A DNA stretch of 64,000 bases from Gammaproteobacteria bacterium UBA2679 (GTDB taxonomy: Bacteria > Pseudomonadota > Gammaproteobacteria > Pseudomonadales > Oleiphilaceae), in assembly GCA_002354735.1 (NCBI GenBank), contig DEMD01000015.1, positions 85,304-149,303 on the forward strand, given 5' to 3'. The translations under genes were made by a program, and so were the position numbers. Numbering within the stretch: position 1 is the first letter of the stretch; the number at the start of each line of letters is the position of its first letter. A model generated the notes under the pieces. The model was not told where the DNA came from, did no database searches, and saw only the letters and a program-made list of their open reading frames with translations. This document shows positions 46,072 through 55,815 of the stretch, piece by piece.

Positions 46072-47220
46072 TCAGTCCTGCTTATGGCCGGTACTGAACC
46101 TGCGCTCGAGTCGCTGACTGTATTGCGACATGCTGAAGCAGCAGATCCAGAACATGAAAGCGACGAAGAGATAACCTTCTACTGATACCTGAGGCCAGTT
46201 CGGATCGGTAATCGCTGACTGGACGATGGCCAACAGATCGAACAGACCGATGATGAGCACCAGACTGGTATCCTTGAACAGTGCAATGAAGGTATTGACG
46301 ATACCGGGGATCATCAGCTTCAGCGCCTGTGGCAGTATGATCAGGCCGGTCTTTTTCCAGTACCCCAGCCCAAGCGCCTCGGCGGCTTCATACTGACCCT
46401 TCGGTATGGCCTGCAGACCACCTCGAACGACCTCGGCCATGTAGGCGCTCTGGAACATGATGATACCGATCATCGCCCTGATCAGCTTGTCGGTGTCGGT
46501 TCCTGCGGTCATGAATAGCGGCAGCATGACTGAAGCCATGAATAACACCGTAATCAACGGGACGCCTCGCCAGAACTCGATGTAGGTGATGCAGATGCTG
46601 CGCACCACGGGCATCTCCGATCGCCTTCCCAGGGCCAGCACGATACCTATGGGCAGGGAGGCCACAATGCCGACTACCGCTAGTATCAGAGTGAGTGAAA
46701 ACCCTCCCCAACGATGCGTGCCCACTTTGTCGAGGCCGAAAGATCCGCCCAGCATGAGGTAATAGGCGATCACCGGAAACACGACCAGCGTGAATAGCGC
46801 GATCCATTTCTTGCCAGGAATGGCATCGACCACGAGGCCGATGATGCAGGCAGCGAACAGGGCAAACATGATATTGATTCGCCAGACTTCATCCGAGGGA
46901 TAGAACCCGTAAATGAACTGGGGAAAACGGGTCTTGATGAAGACCCAGCAGGCGCCTGAGCTGGTACAGGCCTCTGCCGAGTCTCCGGCGAGGTCCGCGT
47001 TGAGAATGCCCCAGTTCAGAAACCAGGATAGACCTTGATAGATGAAATAAAGTGCGACCAGCGTCAGTATGGTGTTGGCAACACTGTTGAACAGATTTGC
47101 TCGCACCCAGCCCACAAAACCCACCGTGCTGCCGGGCGGTTTTCTGTCTGGCAGCTGGTTAAACCCAATGGCATTTTCCGGCTGCGGTGCTGTCAGCGAA
47201 TCACTTGGTATATTCGGCAT
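46072..47220 (-). CDS. aapM: Amino acid ABC transporter permease AapM
   Basis: 382 residues with about eight membrane helices and the inner-membrane permease loop motif [26 protein letters not shown] text ([12 protein letters not shown]). The N-terminal extension before the transport domain and the two-helix insert fit AapM rather than short HisM-like permeases. It is placed between aapQ and aapP, 35 bp before aapP. Confidence 0.94.
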   Translation of the reverse strand: MPNIPSDSLTAPQPENAIGFNQLPDRKPPGSTVGFVGWVRANLFNSVANTILTLVALYFIYQGLSWFLNWGILNADLAGDSAEACTSSGACWVFIKTRFPQFIYGFYPSDEVWRINIMFALFAACIIGLVVDAIPGKKWIALFTLVVFPVIAYYLMLGGSFGLDKVGTHRWGGFSLTLILAVVGIVASLPIGIVLALGRRSEMPVVRSICITYIEFWRGVPLITVLFMASVMLPLFMTAGTDTDKLIRAMIGIIMFQSAYMAEVVRGGLQAIPKGQYEAAEALGLGYWKKTGLIILPQALKLMIPGIVNTFIALFKDTSLVLIIGLFDLLAIVQSAITDPNWPQVSVEGYLFVAFMFWICCFSMSQYSQRLERRFSTGHKQD

Positions 47221-47244
47221 ATCATTCGGCTCCCAGGGATCGTC

Positions 47245-48423
47245 TTACCGCTCAACGAGCGCCTTACGAGAGTTGTAGAAGTTCATGGCTGCAGAGGTCA
47301 CGAGACTCATGGTCAGGTAGACGCCCATGGTCATGAAAATTATTTCCACCGCCTGGCCTGTCTGGTTCAGCGTGGTTCCGGCGAAGACGGACACGAGATC
47401 GGGATAGCCGATCGCCGTCGCCAGAGACGAGTTCTTCGTCAGGTTCAGGTACTGGTTGGTCAGCGGCGGGATAATGACGCGCATCGACTGTGGAATGACG
47501 ATGAGGCGCAGGCGTTGGCCGTTGCTGAGACCGAGTGCACTGGCTGCTTCAGTTTGCCCATGGGAGACCGCCTCGATACCTGAACGAACGACTTCGGCGA
47601 TGAATGCCGAGGTATAGATGGTCAGTGCAACCAGCAGCGCCATGAACTCCGGTATGATTGTAATACCGTCGCGGAAGTTGAAGCCTGTCAGTACTGGATA
47701 TTCCAGGGTCAGTGGTGACCCAACCAGGAAAAAGACGACCAATGGCAGGCCGATGATCATGCCCAGAGCGGGCAGGAAAACCGGCACTATGCGACCTGTT
47801 TCAGCCTGAATTTTCTTCGCGTAGCGATGCAGTATGAAGCTAGCGACGACACCAACGATGATGGCGATCCAGACCAGGCTGAAACCATCACCAGGAATTG
47901 GTTCCGGAAGATAGAGGCCTCGAATATTGAGAAAGACAGACTCTCCCAGCGACATGCTGTCCCGCGGCGAGGGCAGGGCGCGCAATACCGCGAAATACCA
48001 GAAGAATATCTGTAACAGTAGTGGAATGTTTCTGAACAGCTCGATGTAGCACAGGGCCAGCTTGCGAATGAGCCAGTTGGACGAGAGGCGTGCGATGCCC
48101 ATCAGGAAGCCGATGAGGGTCGCAAAGAATATTCCCAGGCCCGAGACGAGCAGGGTATTGAGCAGACCGACGGTGAACGTGCGTGCGTAAGTGTCTGTCT
48201 CTGAATATTCGATGATCGACTGTATGATGCCAAAGCCAGCCTGGTTGTCGAGAAAGCCGAAACCGGTGGTGATGCCTCTGGCGGCCATGTTGGTCGACGC
48301 GTTGTCTATGATCTGCCAGAAGAATCCGGCGACACAGGCTGCGGCGATGAACTGAAAGAATATGGATCGAATTCTGGGGTCGTATATCAGGCTTTTCTTA
48401 CCGCTCTTTTGCCCGTTACTCAT
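47245..48423 (-). CDS. aapQ: Amino acid ABC transporter permease AapQ
   Basis: 392 residues, paralogous to AapM. The permease contact loop occurs as GQTEAASALGLSNGQRLRLI, preceded by IAEVVRSGIEAVSHG. The early region LLNTLLVSGLGIFFATLIGF starts the transport domain. It lies 24 bp upstream of aapM and forms the membrane channel with it. Confidence 0.94.
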   Translation of the reverse strand: MSNGQKSGKKSLIYDPRIRSIFFQFIAAACVAGFFWQIIDNASTNMAARGITTGFGFLDNQAGFGIIQSIIEYSETDTYARTFTVGLLNTLLVSGLGIFFATLIGFLMGIARLSSNWLIRKLALCYIELFRNIPLLLQIFFWYFAVLRALPSPRDSMSLGESVFLNIRGLYLPEPIPGDGFSLVWIAIIVGVVASFILHRYAKKIQAETGRIVPVFLPALGMIIGLPLVVFFLVGSPLTLEYPVLTGFNFRDGITIIPEFMALLVALTIYTSAFIAEVVRSGIEAVSHGQTEAASALGLSNGQRLRLIVIPQSMRVIIPPLTNQYLNLTKNSSLATAIGYPDLVSVFAGTTLNQTGQAVEIIFMTMGVYLTMSLVTSAAMNFYNSRKALVER

Positions 48424-48512
48424 GGTGCGGGCTCCTGTGCGGCATACTTGCTTCTTATAGTGGCAGGCATGATTAAATTCCGTAGCGGAAAACTATATAC
48501 ATGAATCAGAAA

Positions 48513-48530
48513 GGGCGCCCTGGGGCGCCC
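48513..48530 (-). terminator. Hairpin between aapJ and aapQ
   Basis: GGGCGCC / GGCGCCC (7 bp, 4-nt loop) lies 8 bp after the aapJ stop; on the minus strand it is followed by TTTCTG. Such hairpins commonly let the binding protein be made in excess of the membrane subunits. Confidence 0.6.
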
Positions 48531-48538
48531 GTTATGTC

Positions 48539-49561
48539 TTATCTGACTGGCGGAGCGTACTGAAGGCCGCCTTCCGTCCAGAGCGCGTTGAGACCGCGCT
48601 CGATCTTCAGCGGAGAATCCTTGCCGACATTGCGCTCGAACATTTCGCCGTAGTTGCCAACCTGCTTGATCGCATTGGCAGCCCAGTCGGCGGAGAGACC
48701 AATGTTCTGGCCCATGTCCTGATCTTTCACACCCAGCAGGCGCTGAATATCAGGATTATCACTCTTCTTCATTTCCTCGACGTTCTTCGAGGTCACGCCG
48801 AGCTCTTCTGCATTCAACTGCGCGAAGTGAACCCATTTCACGATGTTGAACCACTGGTCGTCACCCTGCTGAACCACGGGGCCCAGCGGCTCCTTGGAAA
48901 TAACCTCGGGCAGAACGATGGCCTGCTCTGGATCTTTCAGCTTCACACGCAGTGAATACAGTTGTGATTGATCCGAAGTCAGTACATCGCATCGACCGGT
49001 CTCGAAGCCCTTTACGGTCTGATCAGACGTATCGAATACGATAGCCTGGTACTTCATGCCGCCTTCCTTGCGGAAATAATCTGCGAGGTTGAGTTCGGTG
49101 GTGGTGCCGGCCTGGATACAGACTGCAGCGCCGTCGAGTTCCTTGGCGCTGCTGACGCCCAATCCCTTATTCACCATGAAGCCCTGGCCGTCGTAGTAAT
49201 TGACGCCGGCAAAGTTCAGGCCCAGTGAGCCGTCACGGGTGATGGTCCAGGTGGTGTTCCGGGCGAGAATATCGACTTCGCCGGACTGTAGCGCGGTGAA
49301 GCGCTCCTTGGCGTTGAGAGGTATGTATTTGACTTTTTCAGCATCTCCCAGGACTGCGGCGGCGACGGCTTTACAGTGATCGACGTCGATGCCGGTCCAC
49401 TTGCCTTTTTCGTCCGGGTTGGAGAATCCTGGCAGACCGGTGCTGACGCCGCACTTGATGACACCTTCTTTTTTCACGTCATCGAGTTTTGCTGCACTGG
49501 CGTGGCTGGATGCACCAAAAACGCTTGTGACGATAATGGCAGACAGAAGTGTTACTTTCAT
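48539..49561 (-). CDS. aapJ: Amino acid ABC transporter substrate-binding protein
   Basis: 340 residues with a signal peptide (AIIVTSVFGASSHASAAK). The body fits the AapJ/BztA cluster of periplasmic type II binding proteins: VIKCGVSTGLPGFSNPDEKG, WTGIDVDHCKAVAAAVLGD, SGEVDILARNTTWT and LTSDQSQLYSLR. It captures L-amino acids for AapQMP. GAGGAA precedes the ATG. First gene of the operon. Confidence 0.95.
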   Translation of the reverse strand: MKVTLLSAIIVTSVFGASSHASAAKLDDVKKEGVIKCGVSTGLPGFSNPDEKGKWTGIDVDHCKAVAAAVLGDAEKVKYIPLNAKERFTALQSGEVDILARNTTWTITRDGSLGLNFAGVNYYDGQGFMVNKGLGVSSAKELDGAAVCIQAGTTTELNLADYFRKEGGMKYQAIVFDTSDQTVKGFETGRCDVLTSDQSQLYSLRVKLKDPEQAIVLPEVISKEPLGPVVQQGDDQWFNIVKWVHFAQLNAEELGVTSKNVEEMKKSDNPDIQRLLGVKDQDMGQNIGLSADWAANAIKQVGNYGEMFERNVGKDSPLKIERGLNALWTEGGLQYAPPVR

Positions 49562-49679
49562 GGAAGTTCCTCTTTTATGTTCTTATGTTCGGAATCGACG
49601 TTAGCATACGCTTTTTTTCAAAAGAAGCGCTAGACCCTAACGACGACGGCTTAAACAAACGATATAGGTATAACTCATA

Positions 49680-50219
49680 ATGGTCTGCATCAAATTTGTG
49701 CGCACGTTGTTTCTAACGCTCGGAGTGGGCGCCCTCTTATCATGCACTGGAGTGCCGGAGGGTGTGGAGGTCGTGCGCGATTTTGAGGCGTCGCGTTATC
49801 TAGGCAAGTGGTATGAAATTGCGAGGCTGGATCACAGTTTCGAAAGGGGGCTGCAAGGGGTGACCGCTGAGTATAGCGAGCGCGAGGATGGTGGTATCGA
49901 CGTGGTCAACAGCGGTTATAACGTTGAGGAAGACAAGCGCGAATCAGCTGAAGGTAAAGCCTATTTCATCGACGACCGCGACCTTGGCCGGCTGAAGGTA
50001 AGTTTTTTCGGGCCGTTTTACGGCGCCTACAATATCATCGAACTCGATGAGGATTATCAGTGGGCCATGGTGTGCGGGCCGGACAGAGACTATCTGTGGA
50101 TACTTGCCCGCAGTCCGAATCTTGATAAGGCCATCGTTGACCGGCTGATTCAGAAAGCCGCTGACCTGGGCTTTGCAACTGACGAGCTGATCATGGTACG
50201 ACACGAAACGCCACTGTAG
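49680..50219 (+). CDS. blc: Outer-membrane lipocalin Blc-like lipoprotein
   Basis: 179 residues. The signal ends in lipobox LLSC, so it is a lipoprotein. The lipocalin signature GKWYEIARLDHSFERGLQ lies near residue 42, and later blocks DDRDLGRLKVSFFGPFYGAY and YLWILARSPNLDKAIVDRL match the bacterial lipocalin family throughout. Blc is thought to bind lysophospholipids or fatty acids in the outer membrane under stress. It is divergent from aapJ. Confidence 0.93.
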   Translation: MVCIKFVRTLFLTLGVGALLSCTGVPEGVEVVRDFEASRYLGKWYEIARLDHSFERGLQGVTAEYSEREDGGIDVVNSGYNVEEDKRESAEGKAYFIDDRDLGRLKVSFFGPFYGAYNIIELDEDYQWAMVCGPDRDYLWILARSPNLDKAIVDRLIQKAADLGFATDELIMVRHETPL

Positions 50220-50263
50220 CGGCATCCTGAGAGGAACGCCCTACAGCGGCTCTACAAAGCTTG

Positions 50264-51547
50264 TCAGATGTCGAAGGTGTCCGGAAGCTTCTTCGCCACC
50301 AGCTCATTGCGCAAGGTCACGTAGGCAGGTAGCCCGTCCTTGAACGGCGGCGGCGCCTCGCCCACGATGAGTGGTTTCAGATACTGCCTTGCTTCAGCAG
50401 TGATGCCAAAGCCATCCTCCGATATGAAGTTCGCCGGCATGAATTTTTCGACGTTGGCGATTTCGCTCAGAGGAGCCTCGCCAACGTGCCAGCGATAAGG
50501 CATGTCCGATTCTCGAACGATGATAGACATGCTGGCATTCCGGCCTTCCAGCGCCAGCTCGACCGCATGCTGACCCACCGCCACGGCGTGTTCGAGATCG
50601 GTGGCCGACACGATATGTCGGGCCGAGCGCTGAAGATAATCCGCCACCGCCCAGTGGTAGCGATAGCCAAGTCGGTCCTTGATCAGGTTGGCGATCAGTG
50701 GTGCAACCCCACCGAGTTGGGAGTGGCCAAAAACGTCCTTCAGGCCAGAGTTGGCCAGAAATTCACCATCGGCGTTCTGTACGCCCTCAGAAACCACCAC
50801 GGTACAGAAACCATCGCGCTCCACGCTCGCTTGTACTTTCGCCAGAAAAGCCGGTTCGTCGAAGGCCACTTCCGGGAACAGAATGACCTGTGGCGCATGG
50901 CCGACTGCGCCATCGGGCAAAGTGCTTCCTTCAGCCTGAGCCAGCCCGGCGGCCGCCGCTATCCAGCCGGCGTGCCGGCCCATGACTTCCATCACGAAGA
51001 TCTTCGTCGAGCTGTTACACATCGATTTGATATCGAGAGTGGCTTCCATGACTGAGGTGGCGATGTACTTCGCGACAGAGCCGAAACCCGGCGAGCAATC
51101 GGTCAGCGGCAGATCGTTGTCCACGGTCTTCGGAATGCCTACGCAAACGAGGGGATAACCCATCTTCTCGGCGACCTGCGACATCTTCAGTGTCGTGTCA
51201 GAGGAGTCGCCACCACCGTTATAGAAGAAATAGCCGATGTCGTGCGCGCGAAAGACCTCGATGATGCGCTCGTATTCTGCAATGTGCGAGTCGATGTCCT
51301 TGAGCTTGTGTCGGCAGGATCCGAATGCACCGCCAGGTGTATGCTTCAGCGCAGCAATCGCTTCATCCGACTCAAGGCTGGTGTCGATGAGCTCTTCGCG
51401 CAGTGCGCCGAGGATGCCGTTACGGCCGGCATACAGCGTGCCTATCCGGTCTGGATGCTGACGGCATGCTTCGATGACTGCGGCGGCGGAGGCGTTGATG
51501 ACAGCTGTAACACCGCCAGACTGAGCGTAGAACGCATTTTTGCGCAT
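50264..51547 (-). CDS. pfp: 6-phosphofructokinase, PPi-dependent type
   Basis: 427 residues. The phosphoryl-donor loop reads YNGGGDSSDTT, with Asp where ATP-using enzymes have Gly (GGDGS), which is the mark of pyrophosphate-dependent enzymes. Other active-site blocks are GIPKTVDNDLPLTD (catalytic Asp), GFGSVAKYIATSVMEA and MEVMGRHAGWIAAAAGLA. The reaction is fructose 6-phosphate + PPi to fructose 1,6-bisphosphate + Pi, reversible, so it serves both glycolysis and gluconeogenesis. It is divergent from mpl. Confidence 0.88.
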   Translation of the reverse strand: MRKNAFYAQSGGVTAVINASAAAVIEACRQHPDRIGTLYAGRNGILGALREELIDTSLESDEAIAALKHTPGGAFGSCRHKLKDIDSHIAEYERIIEVFRAHDIGYFFYNGGGDSSDTTLKMSQVAEKMGYPLVCVGIPKTVDNDLPLTDCSPGFGSVAKYIATSVMEATLDIKSMCNSSTKIFVMEVMGRHAGWIAAAAGLAQAEGSTLPDGAVGHAPQVILFPEVAFDEPAFLAKVQASVERDGFCTVVVSEGVQNADGEFLANSGLKDVFGHSQLGGVAPLIANLIKDRLGYRYHWAVADYLQRSARHIVSATDLEHAVAVGQHAVELALEGRNASMSIIVRESDMPYRWHVGEAPLSEIANVEKFMPANFISEDGFGITAEARQYLKPLIVGEAPPPFKDGLPAYVTLRNELVAKKLPDTFDI

Positions 51548-51653
51548 TCGTAATACCTGCTATTGTGAGCGACAATTGATATCCAGAGCCGACCAGCCCC
51601 TCGCAGAGAGGCCGGTCACGTCCAAAATTTGTGCAAGGATAATGTTTCGCCCC

Positions 51654-53048
51654 ATGCATCTCCACTTTTTAGGTATCTGCGGTACATTCATGGGCAGCCT
51701 TGCCTTGCTTGCGCGGGAGCTTGGTCACCGGGTCAGTGGCTCCGACCAACATGTCTATCCACCCATGAGTACGCAGCTCACCGAGGCTGGTGTCGACATC
51801 ATGAACGGCTATGAGCCGGCGCATCTCCAGCCCGCGCCCGACCTTGTTATCGTCGGCAATGCCATGAGCCGTGGTAACCCCGCCGTCGAATACATGCTTG
51901 ACCACAATCTGCCTTACAGCAGCGGCCCAGAGTTTCTCAGAACTCAGGTGTTGCAGGATCGCTGGGTACTTGCTGTGTCGGGGACGCATGGCAAGACCAC
52001 TACCACGACGATGCTCACCTGGATTCTGCGTCAGGCGGGTATGGCGCCAGGCTACCTGATCGGGGGCGTGCCCAACGGCTTCGACAACTCGGCAAGTCTG
52101 GGCTCGAGTGACTTCTTCGTCATAGAGGCCGATGAGTACGATACCGCTTTTTTCGACAAGCGCTCCAAGTTCGTCCACTACCTGCCGAAGACGCTCATCA
52201 TCAACAACCTCGAATACGATCATGCCGATATCTTTCCGAGTCTTGCGGACATTCAGCGCCAGTTCCATCACCTGATGCGCATTCTGCCAGGGGTCGGCGA
52301 GGTCATCTATCCGGCTGGCGTAGAAGCGGTTGATCAGGTGCTGGCGAAGGGCTGCTGGTCACGTCGTGCCGCGTTTGGTATCGAGGGCGCTGGCGAAGCT
52401 GCACTGTGGACCTGCAGCGCAAAAAGCGATGATTGCGCCAGCTTCACCGTGTTACACAAGGGCAAGGTGGTTGCCGAAGTGCAGGGTTCGATGGCCGGCC
52501 GGCATAACATGTTGAATGGCCTAGCCGCGATTGCTGCAGCCCATCATGTTGGTATCCTGCCAGATGTGGCAGCGCGAGCCCTGAGCAGTTTTCCGGGCGT
52601 CAAACGCCGTCTCGAGCTTATCGTCGAGCAGCCGGCGCTTCGCATCTATGATGACTTTGCCCATCACCCTACGGCTATAGAGGAGACCCTGGGTGCCCTG
52701 CGTGCAAGACATCCGCAGGCAACCATCACGGCTGTTATCGAACCGCGTAGTAACACCATGAAGCAGGGCGTGCACTATGAGCGCTTATTGCCTTCGACTG
52801 CGGTCGCCAATGCCGTGGTCTGGGCCAATCTCGACGCCTCCGGCTGGCTGGATACACTGGTGCTGGAGCAGGGGCCGGCCGCGGCGAACAGCCAGTTGGT
52901 CTGTCATGATCAAGCCGGCATTCTCGGTGCCCTCAGCGCCAGCCTTGCCAATGGTAGTAGCGAACATATCGTGGTGCTGATGAGTAACGGTGGCTTCGGC
53001 GGGCTGTCCGCCCGCCTGCAGAATGACTACAGGCAGGCCGCGAAATGA
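51654..53048 (+). CDS. mpl: UDP-N-acetylmuramate:L-Ala-gamma-D-Glu-meso-DAP ligase
   Basis: 464 residues from the ATG at 51654, which reproduces the usual start [20 protein letters not shown]; an ATG 12 bp upstream sits too close to AAGGA. Mur ligase marks are [14 protein letters not shown] (ATP loop), [19 protein letters not shown] and [15 protein letters not shown]. Mpl recycles cell-wall tripeptide by ligating it to UDP-MurNAc in the cytoplasm. Its end overlaps ubiX by ATGA. Confidence 0.95.
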   Translation: MHLHFLGICGTFMGSLALLARELGHRVSGSDQHVYPPMSTQLTEAGVDIMNGYEPAHLQPAPDLVIVGNAMSRGNPAVEYMLDHNLPYSSGPEFLRTQVLQDRWVLAVSGTHGKTTTTTMLTWILRQAGMAPGYLIGGVPNGFDNSASLGSSDFFVIEADEYDTAFFDKRSKFVHYLPKTLIINNLEYDHADIFPSLADIQRQFHHLMRILPGVGEVIYPAGVEAVDQVLAKGCWSRRAAFGIEGAGEAALWTCSAKSDDCASFTVLHKGKVVAEVQGSMAGRHNMLNGLAAIAAAHHVGILPDVAARALSSFPGVKRRLELIVEQPALRIYDDFAHHPTAIEETLGALRARHPQATITAVIEPRSNTMKQGVHYERLLPSTAVANAVVWANLDASGWLDTLVLEQGPAAANSQLVCHDQAGILGALSASLANGSSEHIVVLMSNGGFGGLSARLQNDYRQAAK

Positions 53049-53668
53049 AAACCGTGACGCTCGCTATCACCGGTGCATCGGGCTTCCAGTATGGTTTGCG
53101 TTTGCTTGAAGTGCTGTTACAGGCGCGCCACCGAGTTTATCTGCTGGTCTCCAAGGCGGCCTACGTCGTCGCAGCGACCGAACTCGACCTGAAGTTGCCG
53201 GCTCAGGCGGCGGCGCTTCAGCAGTACCTGATCGGCAAGTTCAAGGCAGACCCGGAGCAGATTCGTGTATTCGGCAAGGAGGACTGGATGTCGCCAGTGG
53301 CCTCAGGCTCGGGCTCACCGGAGTGCATGGTCATTTGCCCATGCAGCACCGGCACACTGGCCGCCGTGGCCAATGGGCTCAGCAACAACCTTATCGAAAG
53401 GGCAGCAGATGTGGTGCTCAAGGAGCGCAAGAAGCTCATCCTGGTCCCACGGGAGTCGCCGTTCAGTACAATTCATCTGCAGAACATGTTGACGCTCAGC
53501 CAGGCCGGCGCCGTCATTCTGCCAGCTGCGCCAGGCTTCTATCACAAGCCGAGGCAGATCGAGGATCTTATCGACTTCGTGGTAGCCCGCATCCTGCAGC
53601 AACTGGATATCCCCCAGACGCTCATGCCGGTCTGGGGCAGGACGAACGCAGGTCCAGAAGTACACTAG
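53045..53668 (+). CDS. ubiX: Flavin prenyltransferase UbiX
   Basis: 207 residues. Motifs are [19 protein letters not shown] at the start, [20 protein letters not shown] and [19 protein letters not shown]. UbiX attaches a dimethylallyl group to reduced FMN to make the prenyl-FMN cofactor of UbiD decarboxylases in ubiquinone synthesis. It overlaps mpl by ATGA; this mpl-ubiX pair is common in gammaproteobacteria. Confidence 0.96.
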   Translation: MKTVTLAITGASGFQYGLRLLEVLLQARHRVYLLVSKAAYVVAATELDLKLPAQAAALQQYLIGKFKADPEQIRVFGKEDWMSPVASGSGSPECMVICPCSTGTLAAVANGLSNNLIERAADVVLKERKKLILVPRESPFSTIHLQNMLTLSQAGAVILPAAPGFYHKPRQIEDLIDFVVARILQQLDIPQTLMPVWGRTNAGPEVH

Positions 53669-53708
53669 GCAACGCACATCTTAACGTTCAGGGATAAGGA
53701 AGAGTGGT

Positions 53709-54548
53709 ATGTCATTCGACTGGCGACATCATAAAGCAGCAATCTGGCGAAGCGGACCCCCTGATCAGGAGCGTGGTTCACCCTGGACCTCGGACGTCGT
53801 ATTAAGAGCGGTGCGGGCTTACGACACGGTCGCACTGGATGACGTCTATTCAGTCGATCAGCAGAAGCGTGCGCTCGTCAGCAATACCGAGCGCTTTCTT
53901 GGCGGGCTCAAGGCCAATCATGCCTTGCTTTGGGGCGCCAAGGGCACTGGAAAGTCGTCACTGATTAAAGCCGTGCTCAATCATTTTGCCCCGCAGGGTC
54001 TGCGGCTGATCCAGGTGGAGAAGTCGCATCTCTCCGACTGGCTCACAATAGCAGACCTGATCTGGGATACGCCGGAATACCATTTTATCCTCTACTGCGA
54101 TGATCTTTCTTTCGACTTCGGCGAGAGCTCCTACAAGGGCCTCAAGAGCCTGATCGAAGGCTCGATCGAAATGCCACCACCGAACATGTTGATGTATGCG
54201 ACCTCCAACCGGCGACATCTGCTGCCGGAGCATATGCATGAAAACCTCGATGCCCATGTCGAGGATACAGAGATTCACATGAGCGAGGCGCTCGAAGAGA
54301 AGATCGCACTTGCAGACCGCTTTGGCTTGCGATTGGGCTTTTATCCCTTCAATCAGGATGCCTATCTGAGCCTGGTGGATCTGTATTTCCCAGAGCCCCT
54401 GTCGACACGTTTCGTGGATCGGGAAGAACTACACCGTATGGCTATCCAGTTTGCCACTGCCCGTGGCGGGCGTAGTGGACGAGTCGCCCAGCAATTTCAC
54501 CGGCATTATTCGGAAGACCGGAGCGGATCGCGGGTTGGCATGCAGTGA
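53709..54548 (+). CDS. DUF815 family AAA-type ATPase
   Basis: 279 residues. Walker A GAKGTGKSSLIKAVL (about 78-92) and Walker B FILYCDDLSFDFGESSYKGL are clear, followed by MLMYATSNRRHLLPEHM, the sensor region. The family is conserved in proteobacteria near mpl-ubiX but its task is unknown. It follows ubiX by 40 bp, with its own ribosome site AAGGAAGA, and may share its transcript. Confidence 0.9.
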   Translation: MSFDWRHHKAAIWRSGPPDQERGSPWTSDVVLRAVRAYDTVALDDVYSVDQQKRALVSNTERFLGGLKANHALLWGAKGTGKSSLIKAVLNHFAPQGLRLIQVEKSHLSDWLTIADLIWDTPEYHFILYCDDLSFDFGESSYKGLKSLIEGSIEMPPPNMLMYATSNRRHLLPEHMHENLDAHVEDTEIHMSEALEEKIALADRFGLRLGFYPFNQDAYLSLVDLYFPEPLSTRFVDREELHRMAIQFATARGGRSGRVAQQFHRHYSEDRSGSRVGMQ

Positions 54549-54652
54549 GCGCTGTCGGATTTCGTCAGCTTGAAAGAACCTTTTCCTCATTGGGGCCGCC
54601 AGCGACCTGAGTCAGACTCGAAGCACTTAATAGCCGAGTGAGGGCGCACGCC

Positions 54653-55798
54653 ATGACCAGCAGTATTCCACGCGAACTGTTCGATGCCGATGTCGAAGGT
54701 TTCAGAAACAGCTTTCGCAAATTTCTGGAGCAGGAGGCTATTCCTTATCATGCCCAGTGGGAGAAAGATGGTCAGGTCAGCCGAGAGCTTTGGCAAAAGG
54801 CAGGCGAGATGGGTTTCCTCTGTCCTGAACTGCCCGAAGAGTATGGCGGTAGCGCTGCAGACTTCCGCTACTGCGCTGTGGTCTCGGAAGAAATCGCGCG
54901 TGCCGGCCTGTCGGGTATAGGCTTCGGTCTGCATTCCGATATCGTTGCGCCCTATGTGCTCCACTACGGCAGCGCCTATCTCAAGGAACATTATCTGCCA
55001 AAAATGGCGAGCGGCGAGCTGGTTACAGCCATTGCCATGACCGAACCGGGCGCCGGCTCCGACCTGCAGGGTGTTCGAACAACAGCGGTGAAGCAGGGCG
55101 ATCACTATATCCTCAACGGTAGCAAGACCTTCATCACCAACGGTCAGATGGCTGATCTGGTCATCGTGGTCGCAAAGACCGACCCGGCAGAGGGCGCCAA
55201 GGGCATCAGTCTGTTTCTGGTAGAGGCGGGATGGCCTGGTTTCAGCAAGGGGCGAAATCTTGAGAAGGTCGGCATGAAGGCGCAGGACACGTCCGAGCTG
55301 TTCTTCCAGGACGTGAAAGTGCCGGTCGCCAATCTGCTCGGAGCCGAGAATAGCGGCTTTATCGCCCTGATGCAGGAGTTGCCGCAGGAACGTTTGATGG
55401 TGGGCATCAATGCAGTTGCATCAGCAGAAGCTGCGCTGGAGTGGACGGTTGCCTACTGTAAGGAACGCAAGAGTTTCGGCAAGCCATTGATGAGCTTCCA
55501 GAACACCCGCTTCAAACTCGCCGAGTTGACCTCAGAAGTCACAGCGGCTCGCGTCTTCGTCGATCGCTGTCTCGAACTGCATCTCAAGCGCAAGCTGGAC
55601 ATCCCCACGGCGGCCATGATCAAACAACTGACGACCGATCTGCAATGCCGGGTTACTGACGAATGTGTTCAGCTCCATGGTGGCTACGGCTATATGTGGG
55701 AATACCCCATTGCCAGAGCCTGGGCGGATGCTCGCGTGCAGAAGATTTACGCCGGCACCAACGAAATCATGAAGGAAATCATCGCCCGCTCACTCTGA
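54653..55798 (+). CDS. Acyl-CoA dehydrogenase
   Basis: 381 residues from the ATG at 54653 (GAGGG 9 nt upstream). FAD-binding and substrate blocks are typical: IAMTEPGAGSDLQGVRTTAV, YILNGSKTFITNGQMADLV and VQLHGGYGYMWEYPIARAWAD. At the usual medium-chain catalytic site (YEGT) this protein has YAGTNEIM. The base is probably the Glu of LPQERLMV, as in isovaleryl-CoA and long-chain enzymes. It would act on branched or long acyl-CoA. It stands alone and is convergent with the next hydrolase gene. Confidence 0.93.
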   Translation: MTSSIPRELFDADVEGFRNSFRKFLEQEAIPYHAQWEKDGQVSRELWQKAGEMGFLCPELPEEYGGSAADFRYCAVVSEEIARAGLSGIGFGLHSDIVAPYVLHYGSAYLKEHYLPKMASGELVTAIAMTEPGAGSDLQGVRTTAVKQGDHYILNGSKTFITNGQMADLVIVVAKTDPAEGAKGISLFLVEAGWPGFSKGRNLEKVGMKAQDTSELFFQDVKVPVANLLGAENSGFIALMQELPQERLMVGINAVASAEAALEWTVAYCKERKSFGKPLMSFQNTRFKLAELTSEVTAARVFVDRCLELHLKRKLDIPTAAMIKQLTTDLQCRVTDECVQLHGGYGYMWEYPIARAWADARVQKIYAGTNEIMKEIIARSL

Positions 55799-55815
55799 GA
55801 TCGGGCGAGGGCAAA

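Noticed and set aside
54587..55105. 172-codon minus-strand frame opposite the acyl-CoA dehydrogenase
   Set aside because: Shadow of a well-conserved enzyme gene.
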